Part shown: positions 7,529 through 17,699 of the stretch, piece after piece
How positions within the stretch are numbered: the first letter of the stretch is position 1
Layout: every line of letters starts with the position of its first letter
Origin: Methylococcales bacterium
Lineage (GTDB): Bacteria; Pseudomonadota; Gammaproteobacteria; Methylococcales; Methylomonadaceae
Direction of reading: 5' to 3'
DNA length: 40,596 nt
NCBI GenBank assembly: GCA_028712795.1
Contig: JAQTPT010000038.1
Location: 1 to 40,596, forward strand
Notes under the pieces: generated by a model
Seen by the model: only the letters and a program-made list of their open reading frames with translations
Databases searched by the model: none
What the model was told of the DNA's origin: nothing
Made by a program: the position numbers and the translations under genes

Positions 7529-8302
7529 ATGGCTACAAAATATATCTATGTTATGGGTTCAGAGTCCGGCGTGGGAAAAAGCACGGTATGTATGGGCATG
7601 CTGGCGCAATTATTAGAGTCAGGCCTGGCGCCCAAGCAATTGGCCTACATCAAGCCAGTCACGCAATGTATCGCAAAACAGACTGTAGCCCTGTTTTGCG
7701 AACAAAATAAAATACCCTTTCTAGGCATAGGCAATCTGGTTTTCAGAAAGGGTTTTAGCCGGGATTTCATAGACGGTTTAACCAAATCCACGGATGAACT
7801 TAAAACAGACGTAATGGCTTCAATACTGGGGATAAGCGAGGACAAAGAGGTGGTCATTATCGACGGCGTTGGCGATCCTTCAGTTGGCAGCGTAGTGGGT
7901 GTATCCAATGTAGACGTGGCGCTAGCTTTATCTTGCCATGTTGTATTTGTCGGTAAGCCCGGTATTGGCGCGGCCTTGGACAATACCGTTCTGTGCGTCT
8001 CCTTTATGCAACACAAAGGTCTTACAAACATTGGCATTATCTACAATAAAATTCCCCTTCCAGCTTTTGCTGATGTAAAAAAATATGTTGCCAAAAGATT
8101 GCCTGAGCTATTGCGCGAAGTCACTTTGCTGGGTTTTATAGGCAACGATCAAATCGTTGAATCCTGCCCGAAAGATAATTCCAGCACGAAAATAGCACAA
8201 TGGTTCGGATCCTATGTGGATGAAAGAACTCTGGTCCGCGATTGGCTTGGCTTAAAAACCGAAAAGCAAAACCTCATGCACACTAAGCTGCCTCTCCAAT
8301 AA
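7529..8302 (+). CDS. BioD/CobQ-like P-loop NTPase (AAA_26 type) of unknown role
   Basis: A 257-residue cytoplasmic protein of the dethiobiotin-synthetase-like P-loop group. Residues 10-19 (GSESGVGKST) are a Walker A with the deviant SGVGKS form. IKPVTQ near residue 40 matches the KPV element of BioD-type enzymes. VVIIDGVGDPSVGS near 107-120 occupies the position of the Walker B and EGAG-type loop, and IIYNKI near 170 resembles the base-recognition strand. No biotin or cobalamin gene is nearby, so a BioD assignment is not justified. Related domains also occur at the N-terminus of some phosphotransacetylases, but no catalytic acetyltransferase part follows here. It is the last gene of the likely hypX cluster. 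Confidence 0.65.
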   Translation: MATKYIYVMGSESGVGKSTVCMGMLAQLLESGLAPKQLAYIKPVTQCIAKQTVALFCEQNKIPFLGIGNLVFRKGFSRDFIDGLTKSTDELKTDVMASILGISEDKEVVIIDGVGDPSVGSVVGVSNVDVALALSCHVVFVGKPGIGAALDNTVLCVSFMQHKGLTNIGIIYNKIPLPAFADVKKYVAKRLPELLREVTLLGFIGNDQIVESCPKDNSSTKIAQWFGSYVDERTLVRDWLGLKTEKQNLMHTKLPLQ

Positions 8303-8440
8303 CAATCCCCATTTTTGCCAGTTGTAAAACAAAAATTGCCGCCCTAAACGGCTTTAACCTCGCACTTCCCCTTTAAAAACGCTCCCAAGACGATGAAAAT
8401 TCTCAAGTGTTTTAATGTCATCGCGTAAATATTTAAGCAA

Positions 8441-8463
8441 GGGCAGGAGCGGTTAACTGCCCC
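8441..8463. other. weak hairpin between the hypX cluster and trpF
   Basis: GGGCAG (8441-8446) and CTGCCC (8458-8463) can form a 6-bp stem with an 11-base loop. No T-run follows directly, so it is at best a weak terminator of the upstream cluster or a leader structure for trpF. No Trp-rich leader peptide, as in trp attenuation, is visible in the 100 bases before trpF. Confidence 0.25.
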
Positions 8464-8569
8464 TTCCCACAAAGTTTTCTGGTGATGATAAATTTTCAAG
8501 CAAATCTCAACGCGATTTTGTGTTATTCTACTCGGCTAAATTTTATCCTATAAAATCTCATATCACTTT

Positions 8570-9202
8570 ATGCGAACTCGCGTTAAAATTTGTGGTTTTA
8601 CCCGTGTTGAAGATGCTGTTTACGCGGCAAAATTGGGGGTGGATGCAATTGGCTTGGTGTTTTATCCACCCAGCCCGCGACATGTTGAGATCGAACAAGC
8701 GATCAAGATTGTCAATGTCCTGCCCGCTTTCACCTCGGTTGTGGCGCTGTTTGTCGACGAGAGGGAGGCACGGATACGCGAGGTTTTGGCGCGAGTCCCG
8801 ATCGACTGTATACAGTTTCATGGCGATGAGCACGCTAAAGATTGCAGAATTTATGGTAAACGGTACATTAAAGCGGTAAGAATGCAGGACGGAATTGATA
8901 TAGCCGCGTTGGCACTGCGCTATCATGATGCAGCGGGATTATTGCTGGATGCGTTCCATCCAGGCGCAAAAGGCGGGACAGGGAGTCAATTTGATTGGAG
9001 GTTAGTTCCAAAACAGTGTAGCTTGCCTGTCATACTGGCGGGTGGTTTGGATGAAACTAATTCTAAACAGGCCATAGAGGCCGTAAGGCCTTATGCGCTT
9101 GATGTCAGTAGCGGCGTGGAGGCAGGAAAAGGCATAAAAGATTCGCTTAAAATGGCGGCATTTATACAACAAGTTAATGAGGGTGACAGAGTAACAACAT
9201 GA
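8570..9202 (+). CDS. trpF: phosphoribosylanthranilate isomerase
   Basis: TrpF catalyses the Amadori rearrangement of N-(5-phosphoribosyl)anthranilate, the third step of tryptophan synthesis. The 210-residue length is typical. The beta-barrel opens with [13 protein letters not shown], in which Cys8 is the expected general base. [16 protein letters not shown] near residue 122 carries the catalytic Asp and phosphate-binding glycines, and LAGGLDETN and DVSSGVE form the other phosphate loops. It overlaps trpB by four bases (ATGA), implying translational coupling. No strong ribosome site precedes the ATG, but conservation starts at this Met. Confidence 0.95.
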   Translation: MRTRVKICGFTRVEDAVYAAKLGVDAIGLVFYPPSPRHVEIEQAIKIVNVLPAFTSVVALFVDEREARIREVLARVPIDCIQFHGDEHAKDCRIYGKRYIKAVRMQDGIDIAALALRYHDAAGLLLDAFHPGAKGGTGSQFDWRLVPKQCSLPVILAGGLDETNSKQAIEAVRPYALDVSSGVEAGKGIKDSLKMAAFIQQVNEGDRVTT

Positions 9203-10401
9203 CCGAAAAATATAATATGCCCGATGAGCGGGGACATTTTGGCCCTTACGGTGGAATTTTCGTCGCTGAAACATTAATCCCACCCATTCAAGAATTAAAT
9301 GCCGCCTATCAGCAATATTTAAACGATCCGGAGTTTATAGCCGAACTGGATGCCGACTTAAAATATTATGTGGGCCGGCCTTCTCCTTTGTACCATGCCG
9401 AACGTTGGAGCCGGGAACTGGGCGGCGCACAAATTTATTTAAAGCGTGAAGACCTTAATCATACGGGCTCCCATAAAATCAACAATACGGTAGGGCAGGC
9501 GTTGTTGGCCAAACGTATGGGCAAGACCCGGATTATTGCTGAAACCGGCGCTGGCCAGCATGGCGTCGCAACAGCCACGGTTGCGGCAAGACTAGGTCTT
9601 GAATGCGTCGTCTACATGGGCGCTGTTGATGTTGCCCGGCAGTCTTTAAATGTCTATCGTATGAAATTGCTGGGTGCAACCGTGGTCGCGGTTGAGTCAG
9701 GGTCTAAAACCCTGAAAGATGCCTTGAACGAAGCACTACGGGATTGGGTGACTAATGTTGACAATACTTTTTACATTATTGGCACGGTTGCTGGCCCCCA
9801 TCCTTATCCGGCAATGGTGCGGGATTTTCAGGCAATTATTGGCCGTGAATCCAAGCAACAATGTCTGGAGGCTACGGGTCGTTTACCTGATGCGCTGGTG
9901 GCTTGTGTAGGCGGCGGATCAAATGCTATCGGTTTGTTTTACCCTTTTATTGACGACTCATCGGTCAAAATGTACGGCGTTGAAGCAGCAGGTGATGGAG
10001 TAGCGACAGGCAGGCATTCAGCGCCCTTATGTGCAGGACGTCCGGGGGTATTGCATGGTAACCGTACCTATTTGATGGCTGATGATGACGGCGAAATTAT
10101 CGAAACGCACTCTATTTCTGCTGGCCTGGATTATCCCGGCGTAGGCCCCGAACATGCCTGGTTAAAAGATACGGGACGGGCAATTTACGTCAACATAACC
10201 GACACCGAAGCGCTGGAAGGCTTTTATGCCTTAACGCGAATGGAAGGGATTATTCCTGCGCTGGAATCCAGCCATGCGATGGCTTACGCGATGAAGCTTG
10301 CACCGACGATGAACAAGGACGAAACTATCATTATCAACCTGTCCGGTCGTGGCGATAAAGATATGCAGACAATGGCTAAACATGAAGGGATAGAACTATG
10401 A
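9199..10401 (+). CDS. trpB: tryptophan synthase beta chain
   Basis: TrpB condenses indole, channelled from TrpA, with L-serine using pyridoxal phosphate. The 400-residue length is normal. The N-terminus ([16 protein letters not shown]) is the conserved opening. HTGSHKINN holds the PLP lysine (Lys93), ETGAGQHG the Glu that activates serine, and [10 protein letters not shown] the phosphate-binding glycine loop. It overlaps trpF upstream and trpA downstream by four bases each, so the alpha and beta chains should be made in balanced amounts. Confidence 0.97.
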   Translation: MTEKYNMPDERGHFGPYGGIFVAETLIPPIQELNAAYQQYLNDPEFIAELDADLKYYVGRPSPLYHAERWSRELGGAQIYLKREDLNHTGSHKINNTVGQALLAKRMGKTRIIAETGAGQHGVATATVAARLGLECVVYMGAVDVARQSLNVYRMKLLGATVVAVESGSKTLKDALNEALRDWVTNVDNTFYIIGTVAGPHPYPAMVRDFQAIIGRESKQQCLEATGRLPDALVACVGGGSNAIGLFYPFIDDSSVKMYGVEAAGDGVATGRHSAPLCAGRPGVLHGNRTYLMADDDGEIIETHSISAGLDYPGVGPEHAWLKDTGRAIYVNITDTEALEGFYALTRMEGIIPALESSHAMAYAMKLAPTMNKDETIIINLSGRGDKDMQTMAKHEGIEL

Positions 10402-11201
10402 GCCGATTAGCTGCCACATTTGAAGAGCTTGCCAAAACGGGCCGAAAAGCGTTAATTCCCTTTATTACCGCCGGTGACCCAAGTCCCATCTTTACGGTCT
10501 CAATGATGCATGCCATGGTGAAAGCAGGCGTTGATATTATTGAGTTGGGCGTGCCGTTTTCTGACCCAATGGCAGATGGCCCTGTCATTCAACGAGCCAG
10601 TGAACGCGCCTTGGCTCATAAAATGAGTTTAAGGCGCACGCTTGAAATTGCCGCCGAATTCAGAAAAACCAATCAGGAAACTCCGGTTGTACTGATGGGT
10701 TATTTAAATCCGATTGAAACAATGGGTTATGAAGATTTTGCCAATGCCGCGCAACGCGCCGGCATTGATGGTGTTTTAACAGTTGATTTACCCCCCGAAG
10801 AAGGGTTTGGATGCAGTGCTTTGTTAAAGGCACGCGGCGTTGATCCTATTTTTCTGTTAGCGCCTAACAGCACTGATGAACGTGTGAAAAAAATGGATGC
10901 CGTGGGCAGTGGTTACCTTTATTATGTTTCGCTTAAAGGCGTAACCGGCGCCGGCCATTTAAACACGGCGGATGTCGAAAACAAACTGCAACAGATCAGG
11001 GTCAACACGCGACTGCCTGTGGCTATTGGTTTTGGCGTTAAAGATGCGGAAACAGCAAATACGGTTGCCAACATAGGCGACGGCGTGGTTATCGGCAGCG
11101 CCCTGATCAGTAAAATTGAAGCCAATCTGGGTAACCCGGAACAAGCTAAAACCGAAATTATTGAATTGTTAGTATCCATACGTCAGGCTCTGGATAGTTA
11201 A
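10398..11201 (+). CDS. trpA: tryptophan synthase alpha chain
   Basis: TrpA splits indole-3-glycerol phosphate into indole and glyceraldehyde 3-phosphate. In this 267-residue TIM barrel both catalytic acids lie at the canonical positions: Glu49 in [11 protein letters not shown] and Asp60 in [26 protein letters not shown] and IGFGVKDAE are the usual substrate and phosphate loops. The ATG overlaps the trpB stop by four bases. The trpFBA-accD-folC order is a common gammaproteobacterial arrangement. Confidence 0.97.
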   Translation: MSRLAATFEELAKTGRKALIPFITAGDPSPIFTVSMMHAMVKAGVDIIELGVPFSDPMADGPVIQRASERALAHKMSLRRTLEIAAEFRKTNQETPVVLMGYLNPIETMGYEDFANAAQRAGIDGVLTVDLPPEEGFGCSALLKARGVDPIFLLAPNSTDERVKKMDAVGSGYLYYVSLKGVTGAGHLNTADVENKLQQIRVNTRLPVAIGFGVKDAETANTVANIGDGVVIGSALISKIEANLGNPEQAKTEIIELLVSIRQALDS

Positions 11202-11235
11202 AAAGTATAATGATAAAGCACCATGGAGCATACGA

Positions 11236-12174
11236 ATGAGTTGGTTTGAAATATTACTGCCCAAGACAATCAGAACAGAAGGATCCAATAAAAAAGGTGC
11301 TGTGCCTGAAGGACTGTGGACTAAATGTCCTGGCTGTAATGCGATTCTTTACAACACGGAACTGGAAAGAAACCTGAGTGTCTGCCCCAAATGCGAGCAT
11401 CACATGCGCATTTCGGCCAGAACGCGACTTGATATGTTTCTGGATGTGGAAGGGCGCGAAGAAATAGGCAAAAACATTAAGCCTGTTGATCCATTAAAAT
11501 TCAAGGATACAAAAAAATATAAAGACCGGATCACCCAGGCGCAGAAACAAACCAAAGAAAGTGACGCCTTGGTAGTCATGAAAGGACAGCTTGAAGGCAG
11601 TGATATTGTTGTTGCCGCCTTTGACTTTAAATTTATGGGCGGCTCCATGGGCTCAGTGGTGGGAGAACGTTTTGTCCGTGGCGTTAACAGGAGTGTTGAG
11701 TCAGGTATACCGTTTATTGTATTTACGGCAAGCGGTGGCGCCAGAATGCAGGAATCTCTGTTTTCCTTATTTCAAATGGCGAAAACCAGCGCTGCATTAA
11801 CCAAACTTTCAGATGCAGGAATTCCGTATATTTCCTTCATGACCGATCCGACCATGGGCGGTGTTTCAGCCAGCTTAGCCATGCTGGGGGACATTAATGT
11901 AGCCGAGCCGAATGCCTTGATTGGTTTTGCAGGGCCCCGAGTGATAGAGCAGACCGTCCGTGAAAAATTGCCTGAAGGTTTTCAGCGTAGCGAGTTTTTA
12001 CAGGAGCATGGCGCAATTGATATGATTATTGACCGGCGTGAAATGCGCAATAAAATTTCCAGCATTCTCTCACTGTTAATGTCAGGTAGAGCAAAAATAC
12101 CTGTAACATTTGCACCCGCTCCAGTGGCCTTTAAAGCTGAAGAAGTTGTCAAGCACCTTTCTGATCAGGAATAA
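11236..12174 (+). CDS. accD: acetyl-CoA carboxylase carboxyltransferase beta subunit
   Basis: AccD pairs with AccA (not in this window) to move the carboxyl group from biotin to acetyl-CoA, making malonyl-CoA for fatty acid synthesis. The 312-residue protein has the four-cysteine zinc ribbon near its N-terminus (Cys31, Cys34, Cys50, Cys53). It then has the crotonase-fold carboxyltransferase core with [11 protein letters not shown] and [17 protein letters not shown]. It lies 34 bases after trpA, within the same run. Confidence 0.96.
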   Translation: MSWFEILLPKTIRTEGSNKKGAVPEGLWTKCPGCNAILYNTELERNLSVCPKCEHHMRISARTRLDMFLDVEGREEIGKNIKPVDPLKFKDTKKYKDRITQAQKQTKESDALVVMKGQLEGSDIVVAAFDFKFMGGSMGSVVGERFVRGVNRSVESGIPFIVFTASGGARMQESLFSLFQMAKTSAALTKLSDAGIPYISFMTDPTMGGVSASLAMLGDINVAEPNALIGFAGPRVIEQTVREKLPEGFQRSEFLQEHGAIDMIIDRREMRNKISSILSLLMSGRAKIPVTFAPAPVAFKAEEVVKHLSDQE

Positions 12175-12195
12175 CTCACGGCCAAAGCTCGGATA

Positions 12196-13479
12196 ATGAT
12201 GCGTTTTGATACGCTAAAGGGTTGGCTGGATTGGCAAGAAAGCTTACATCCCTTAGCAATTGACTTGGGATTAGAGCGGGTGGCAAAGGTTTATCATGGC
12301 CTTAATCCCGAATGCCACAAGCCGCTTACCATCACTGTTGCAGGAACCAATGGAAAAGGGTCATGTATCGCTTATCTTGAGGCGATATACAGGGCACAGG
12401 GCTACCGCGTGGGCGCTTACTCTTCCCCCCACATTTTGAAATATAACGAAAGAATAAAAATAAACGGCAAGCCGGTATCCGATGAAGTGATTTGCGAAGC
12501 ATTTTCAAGAGTAGAATCGGTTCGGGGCAATACCTCATTAAGTTACTTTGAATTCGGCACACTAGCCGCGCTTGATATATTCTGCCGTTCAAGGTTGGAT
12601 ATCCAATTGCTCGAAGTGGGGTTGGGCGGCCGGCTTGATGCCGTTAATATTATCAACCCCGATGTGGCGTTGATAAGCAGTATCGGTATTGATCATATTG
12701 ATTGGCTGGGGGCCACGCGCGAAGCGATAGGGCGGGAAAAAGCCGGCATATTCCGGGCGGAAACTCCGGCTATCGTGGGAGATTGCGATCCCCCCAAATC
12801 TTTGGTGCAATGCGCAATTGACAAAGATGCCCGGCTCTATTGCATAAGCAAGGATTTTTATTATAAAAAGCAAGCTGAAACTTGGGATTGGTTTTCAGGT
12901 GACCGGCACATTTGCGAATTGCCTGAGCCGGGTTTAAAAGGCGAGCATCAATACCGAAACGCCTCAGCAGTTATTTCAGCTGTTCAAACATTGGCAAAAA
13001 TTCTGCCGGTTAGCGACGAGTCCATTCGTATTGGACTTAAAAACAGCCATTTACTAGGCCGCTTTCAACTAATTAATGATAAAATTCCGACGCTATTAGA
13101 TGTTGGACATAATCCGGAAGCTGTCAAAACCTTGGTTGATTATCTGGCAATGGCTTTTCCGGGAAAAAGGATACACGCAATTTTTTCAATGATGAAAGAC
13201 AAGGACATAGCAGGCGTGCTCGAGATCATGAATCCGGTGGTCTACGACTGGTTTTTTGCACCGTTAACCAACCCAAGGGCGGCTTCGGAACCCATTATGC
13301 GTGAAATTTTTTCACAAAGTCCGGTTGCCCGGGTATCCTTTGGCTTCACCGGTTTTGCGCAAGCTTATAACGCAGCTAAAAGCCAGTCGTTAGAAGATGA
13401 TTTACTGCTGGTTTTTGGATCCTTCTTTTTAGTGTCTGATTGTTTGAATGAATTTGAAAAAGGTGGACTGACAATATGA
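12196..13479 (+). CDS. folC: dihydrofolate synthase / folylpolyglutamate synthase
   Basis: FolC ligates glutamate to dihydropteroate and adds further glutamates to folates, using ATP. This Mur-ligase-type protein has 427 residues. The P-loop is TVAGTNGKGS near residues 47-56. YSSPHILKYNERIKING and LEVGLGGRLDAVN mark the folate and magnesium sites, and LLDVGHNPEA is the C-terminal domain signature. Two adjacent ATG codons (12196 and 12199) could start it; neither has a strong ribosome site. The 3' end overlaps the SPOR gene by four bases. Confidence 0.95.
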   Translation: MMRFDTLKGWLDWQESLHPLAIDLGLERVAKVYHGLNPECHKPLTITVAGTNGKGSCIAYLEAIYRAQGYRVGAYSSPHILKYNERIKINGKPVSDEVICEAFSRVESVRGNTSLSYFEFGTLAALDIFCRSRLDIQLLEVGLGGRLDAVNIINPDVALISSIGIDHIDWLGATREAIGREKAGIFRAETPAIVGDCDPPKSLVQCAIDKDARLYCISKDFYYKKQAETWDWFSGDRHICELPEPGLKGEHQYRNASAVISAVQTLAKILPVSDESIRIGLKNSHLLGRFQLINDKIPTLLDVGHNPEAVKTLVDYLAMAFPGKRIHAIFSMMKDKDIAGVLEIMNPVVYDWFFAPLTNPRAASEPIMREIFSQSPVARVSFGFTGFAQAYNAAKSQSLEDDLLLVFGSFFLVSDCLNEFEKGGLTI

Positions 13480-14324
13480 ATCAAGAATTAAAACAACGGT
13501 TGATTGGCGCTGTAGTTGTTACGGCTCTGGCGGCTATTTTTATTCCTATGCTGTTCGATGACCCCGTCGATAATAGTGGCCAATCAATCAGTGAACTGAG
13601 CATTCCTGCAACACCGGTTAACACGGGTGAAGTGTCTGCCAATAAATTACCGACCAGTGCTGACCATGTGTTAAAAGCCCCTGATTCAGGTTCTGAAACG
13701 GTAGTGAACACTGAAGAAGAGGCCGAACTGTCAGCAAACAATCAGCTTAGCTCTGATGTGTCCTTGGATGATGAACCCCCGGCCGATTCCGAAGACGGGG
13801 ACGAACAAGCCGTTGACGAACCCGTAAAAAAGGGTTCATCTCCGTCTTTGGACACCGGTGTTGTAGAAGAAACGATTAAACCAATAAAATCAAAAAAAGC
13901 CCCTTCCGAATCTGAATTAGCCAAGCAAAAATCAACCAAGCCCCAGGCTTTTGAGGCAAATACTGATGTTGAGGCATCTAAGAAACCGCTGAAAAAAACT
14001 GACGCGAGTGCCGCTAAACCAGCCTCAAAAGTAAAACCATCGACTACGTCACCGGTTAACAGCACAGAAAAGTCCGCTGTTAAAACAACAAAATCAAGCT
14101 CTGAATTTAGTCGCTGGTCTATTCAGGCCGGCACTTTTAGTAAAAAGGAAAATGCCACGGCACTCATGGAAACCTTGCGTAAACAAGGGATGCCGGTGAC
14201 ACTGGATACGACCAAAGGCTTATATCGCCTTAAAGTGGGCCCTGTGCTTGAAAAGAAACGCGCTATCGAGATGAAAGCAAAATTGGACAGCCAAAAAATA
14301 CCCTCAATTTTGATCGCTGAATAA
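13476..14324 (+). CDS. dedD: DedD-type SPOR-domain inner-membrane protein
   Basis: A 282-residue protein anchored by a single N-terminal membrane helix (about residues 8-27). A long, low-complexity periplasmic linker rich in Ser, Lys, Glu, Pro and Thr follows (about 30-205). A C-terminal SPOR domain ends it (about 210-282; RWSIQAGTFSKKENATALME, then LYRLKVGPV). SPOR domains bind denuded septal peptidoglycan, and DedD supports cell division in E. coli. The linker is probably disordered. The start overlaps folC (ATGA). The position between folC and cvpA is the same as in many gammaproteobacteria, which supports the dedD name. Confidence 0.88.
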   Translation: MNQELKQRLIGAVVVTALAAIFIPMLFDDPVDNSGQSISELSIPATPVNTGEVSANKLPTSADHVLKAPDSGSETVVNTEEEAELSANNQLSSDVSLDDEPPADSEDGDEQAVDEPVKKGSSPSLDTGVVEETIKPIKSKKAPSESELAKQKSTKPQAFEANTDVEASKKPLKKTDASAAKPASKVKPSTTSPVNSTEKSAVKTTKSSSEFSRWSIQAGTFSKKENATALMETLRKQGMPVTLDTTKGLYRLKVGPVLEKKRAIEMKAKLDSQKIPSILIAE

Positions 14325-14373
14325 TGTGCTATGCGTCAATGAAAATAGTGAACCCTGCAACTCGGAAATAATA

Positions 14374-14865
14374 ATGATCTGGATAGACTATGTCATCATC
14401 GGATTGATTTCCATTGGGTTGATTAAAGGGATGTTGCGCGGCTTTAGCCTGGAACTTTATTCATTGCTGCTCTGGATTCTGGCAACCGGGGTTGGTTTAA
14501 TCTTAAGCCGGGGATTTTCTGTTTTTCTTGAGGCGTCAATTAATGATTCCGTGCCTAAGATTGCCGCATCTTTTGCATTGTTGTTTTTGTTAACCCTGAT
14601 TGTTGGTGTTGTAATTCGCATGATTTTGGGTGAGTCAATTAAAACAGACAACCTGACGTTTTCGGATTACTTGGGCGGGATGATTTTTGGCATCGCACAT
14701 GGCATGCTCCTGGTTGTGATTCTGGTCATGCTGGCTGGGTTGACTGCTTTACCGGATGATCTTTGGTGGAAAGACTCAAAATTGCTGCCCCCTTATCAAA
14801 CAGGCGCCATTTGGTTACGAGACCATATTCCGTCAGGGCTGGCTGAATATATTCATTATCGTTAA
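14374..14865 (+). CDS. cvpA: CvpA family membrane protein
   Basis: A 163-residue inner-membrane protein with four hydrophobic segments (about residues 3-20, 26-46, 64-86 and 104-125). It starts MIWIDYVIIGLISIGLIKG and contains LRGFSLELYSLLLWI, the conserved CvpA N-terminal region. In E. coli CvpA is linked to colicin V export and bile/envelope tolerance; the biochemical role is unknown. An ORF start at 14326 would add 16 unconserved residues. The ATG at 14374 gives the usual family length and is preferred. It lies 24 bases before purF, the standard order. Confidence 0.9.
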   Translation: MIWIDYVIIGLISIGLIKGMLRGFSLELYSLLLWILATGVGLILSRGFSVFLEASINDSVPKIAASFALLFLLTLIVGVVIRMILGESIKTDNLTFSDYLGGMIFGIAHGMLLVVILVMLAGLTALPDDLWWKDSKLLPPYQTGAIWLRDHIPSGLAEYIHYR

Positions 14866-14889
14866 CAACTTTTAGAGCCGGGTAAAATA

Positions 14890-16389
14890 ATGTGTGGTAT
14901 TGCTGCAATCGTTTCACATCATGCTGTTAATCAGGAGCTCTATGACGCGCTGACAGTCTTGCAACACCGGGGCCAGGATGCGGCAGGCATTGTCACCTGT
15001 GAATACGGGCGCTTACACTTGCGCAAAGACAATGGCTTGACGCGCGATGTGTTCACCAACGCCCAAATGCTAAAGTTAAAGGGCAACATGGGCATAGCCC
15101 ACGTCCGCTATCCAACAGCGGGCTGCACAAGTTCCGCGGAAGCCCAACCCTTCTATGTTAATTCCCCTTTTGGCCTAACGCTCGCGCATAACGGTAATTT
15201 AACCAATACCGAGGAGTTGAAAAAAGCCCTGTTCGTAGAAGATCAACGGCATATCAATACCGATTCTGATTCTGAAGTCCTGTTAAATGTTTTTGCCCAT
15301 GAGCTACAAACTCTGGGCAAACTTCATTTAAGTGTCGATGATGTTTTTCAGGCAGTATCCGGTGTTCACCGGCGCTGCCGTGGCGCTTACGCGGTTGTTA
15401 TTATGATCGCAGGCTTTGGGATTTTGGGTTTTAGAGACCCCCACGGGATAAGGCCCGTGGTGTTTGGGTCAAGGGAAACCGAGTTGGGGCCAGACGTTAT
15501 GATTGCCTCCGAAAGTGTTGCGCTCGATGTGCTGGGCTTTAACCTTATCCGGGACATAGATCCGGGTGAAGCCGTTTTTATTGAAGAATCCGGAGTGTTG
15601 CATACTAAGCAGTGTTCTGAAGTAATAGACCATTGCCCCTGCATTTTTGAATATGTCTATTTTGCCCGGCCGGACTCTTTTATTGACGATATTTCGGTTT
15701 ACAAAGCACGCCTGCGCATGGGCGACAAACTGGCAGCAAAAGTGCTTAGAGAATGGCCTGACTATGATATCGATGTCGTTATTCCAATACCCGACACCAG
15801 TAGGACGGCTGCCTTGCAAATGGCGAACAAGCTGGGCGTGAAATACAGCGAAGGGTTTATGAAGAACCGTTATATCGGCCGGACTTTCATCATGCCCGGG
15901 CAGAAAATGCGCGAAAAATCAGTCCGGCAAAAACTTAATGCCATTGGCCTTGAATTTGATGGCAAAAATGTTTTGCTGGTTGACGATTCGGTGGTGAGAG
16001 GAACAACTTCCGCGCAAATTATCCAGATGGCCAGGGATGCGGGCGCCAAAAAAGTGTACTTTGCGTCTGCCGCGCCACCCGTCCGCTATCCCAATGTTTA
16101 CGGTATAGATATGCCAGCCGCGCACGAACTGATCGCCCATGATCGCACCGAGGATGAGGTTTGCGAGGCAATAGGCGCGGATCGCTTAATATATCAGGAT
16201 CTGGAGGACCTTATTGAGGCAGTCCGTAAAGGCAACCCCAGTATCCGTCATTTTGATACCTCATGCTTCAGCAAGGAATATATTACCGGCGATATTGATG
16301 ACGCCTATCTGGAGCGGACCGAGGCGCTGCGAAATGACAACGCCCAGGCCGAACGCAACTCCGAAAAATCAATTATTGAAATGTTATGA
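14890..16389 (+). CDS. purF: amidophosphoribosyltransferase
   Basis: PurF makes 5-phosphoribosylamine from PRPP and glutamine, the first step of purine synthesis. This 499-residue protein begins MCGIAAIV; Cys2 becomes the N-terminal nucleophile after Met removal, with no propeptide. [11 protein letters not shown] and the glutaminase loop around residues 73-75 follow. The C-terminal half has the PRPP-binding loop [14 protein letters not shown]. The absence of the cysteine cluster seen in the iron-sulfur B. subtilis type places it with the E. coli-type enzyme. Confidence 0.96.
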   Translation: MCGIAAIVSHHAVNQELYDALTVLQHRGQDAAGIVTCEYGRLHLRKDNGLTRDVFTNAQMLKLKGNMGIAHVRYPTAGCTSSAEAQPFYVNSPFGLTLAHNGNLTNTEELKKALFVEDQRHINTDSDSEVLLNVFAHELQTLGKLHLSVDDVFQAVSGVHRRCRGAYAVVIMIAGFGILGFRDPHGIRPVVFGSRETELGPDVMIASESVALDVLGFNLIRDIDPGEAVFIEESGVLHTKQCSEVIDHCPCIFEYVYFARPDSFIDDISVYKARLRMGDKLAAKVLREWPDYDIDVVIPIPDTSRTAALQMANKLGVKYSEGFMKNRYIGRTFIMPGQKMREKSVRQKLNAIGLEFDGKNVLLVDDSVVRGTTSAQIIQMARDAGAKKVYFASAAPPVRYPNVYGIDMPAAHELIAHDRTEDEVCEAIGADRLIYQDLEDLIEAVRKGNPSIRHFDTSCFSKEYITGDIDDAYLERTEALRNDNAQAERNSEKSIIEML

Positions 16390-16391
16390 CA

Positions 16392-16469
16392 GGTGCAAGG
16401 CAAAAGGTGAAAGGAACACATACCTGACACTCAATGCAATACCAGCTAGCCTTGCACCCTTCACCTTTT
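16392..16469. repeat. interleaved inverted repeats between purF and metZ
   Basis: GGTGCAAGG (16392-16400) is complementary to CCTTGCACC (16450-16458). AAAAGGTGAA (16402-16411) is complementary to TTCACCTTTT (16460-16469). The two pairs are interleaved rather than nested, so the two hairpins exclude each other or form a pseudoknot. They may be a dispersed repeat or regulate metZ; the sequence alone does not decide. Confidence 0.5.
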
Positions 16470-16485
16470 AACTTGAACCTCATAT

Positions 16486-17667
16486 ATGAAAGACATTAAC
16501 TGGAATGACTATTCTCTCGAAACTCAGGCAATAAGAGCCGGGCATAAGCGCACTCATGAAGATGAGCACAGCATACCGATTTTTGCGACTTCCAGTTATG
16601 TCTTTAAAAGTGCCGAAGAAGCCGCTTTGCGCTTTACCGGGCAAAAACCGGGCAATATTTATTCCCGCTTCACCAATCCAACGGTAAATGCCTTTCAGGA
16701 ACGATTGGCCTATATGGAAAATGGCGAACGCTGTCTGGCATTCGCATCGGGCATGGCTGCGGTTATGGCCGTTGGCATGGGTCTGCTTAAATCGGGAGAC
16801 CATGTCGTATGTTCTCGCGGCGTTTTTGGCAACACTGTATTGGTGTTCCAGAATTATTTCGCAAAATTTGGCGTTGAAACCGATTTTGTTGATTTGATAG
16901 ATACCGCCGCCTGGGAGTCGGCCATCAAACCGAACACCCGGTTTTTATTTCTGGAGACACCCTCCAATCCATTAATTGAAATCGCCGATATTTCCGCACT
17001 GGCCACGATCGCCCGTGCGCATAATTGCTTACTGATCGTTGACAATTGTTTTTGTACGCCTGTGCTGCAAAAACCTTTTGATTTGGGTGCCGATATTGTC
17101 ATCCATTCAGCAACCAAATACATAGACGGCCAAGGGCGTTGCGTAGGCGGCGCGGTTATCGCCAGTGATGAAATCATTGAAAAGGCGATTTATCCCTATC
17201 TGCGTACCGGCGGCGCAACGATGAGTCCGTTTAATGCCTGGATATTTTTATCGGGATTGGAAACCTTGGCCATCCGAATGAAAGCGCACTGCGACAATGC
17301 CTTTGAGTTGGCAAAGTGGCTGGAACAACAGCCCGGTATTGCCAAAGTACACTATCCCGGGTTGCCCTCCCATGCACAGCATGCATTGGCAAAACGTCAA
17401 CAAAGCCAATTCGGCGGCATTGTCAGCTTTGAGTTAAGCGGAGGCAAGGAACAGGCCTGGAAATTGATCGATGCGACTGAAATGATATCAATTACTGCCA
17501 ATCTGGGCGATGTCAAAACCACCATAACGCACCCGGCGACGACCACGCATGGCCGATTGACTCCTGAAGCCAGGGCTGCCGCAGGTATTAAAGATGGCTT
17601 GGTCAGGGTTTCAGTGGGTCTGGAACAAATTGATGATGTTAAAAAGGATCTGTTAAAAGGGCTATAA
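16486..17667 (+). CDS. metZ: O-succinylhomoserine sulfhydrylase
   Basis: This 393-residue PLP enzyme of the Cys/Met metabolism family converts O-succinylhomoserine and sulfide to homocysteine for methionine synthesis. Landmarks are SRFTNPTV near residue 67, FASGMAAVMA near 86, ETPSNPLIE near 155, and HSATKYIDGQG with the PLP lysine at Lys211. A location directly after purF matches the Pseudomonas-type order in which metZ follows purF. An O-acetylhomoserine specificity cannot be excluded from sequence alone. Confidence 0.92.
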   Translation: MKDINWNDYSLETQAIRAGHKRTHEDEHSIPIFATSSYVFKSAEEAALRFTGQKPGNIYSRFTNPTVNAFQERLAYMENGERCLAFASGMAAVMAVGMGLLKSGDHVVCSRGVFGNTVLVFQNYFAKFGVETDFVDLIDTAAWESAIKPNTRFLFLETPSNPLIEIADISALATIARAHNCLLIVDNCFCTPVLQKPFDLGADIVIHSATKYIDGQGRCVGGAVIASDEIIEKAIYPYLRTGGATMSPFNAWIFLSGLETLAIRMKAHCDNAFELAKWLEQQPGIAKVHYPGLPSHAQHALAKRQQSQFGGIVSFELSGGKEQAWKLIDATEMISITANLGDVKTTITHPATTTHGRLTPEARAAAGIKDGLVRVSVGLEQIDDVKKDLLKGL

Positions 17668-17699
17668 AATTCGCATGCAGAGAAAAGGAGAGCGTCATG

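Noticed and set aside
7529..8302. Assignment as bioD
   Set aside because: The motifs are deviant and there is no biotin gene nearby; only the fold-level resemblance is supported.
8463..8569. trp attenuator or leader peptide upstream of trpF
   Set aside because: There is no Trp-codon-rich short ORF and no strong terminator/antiterminator pair.
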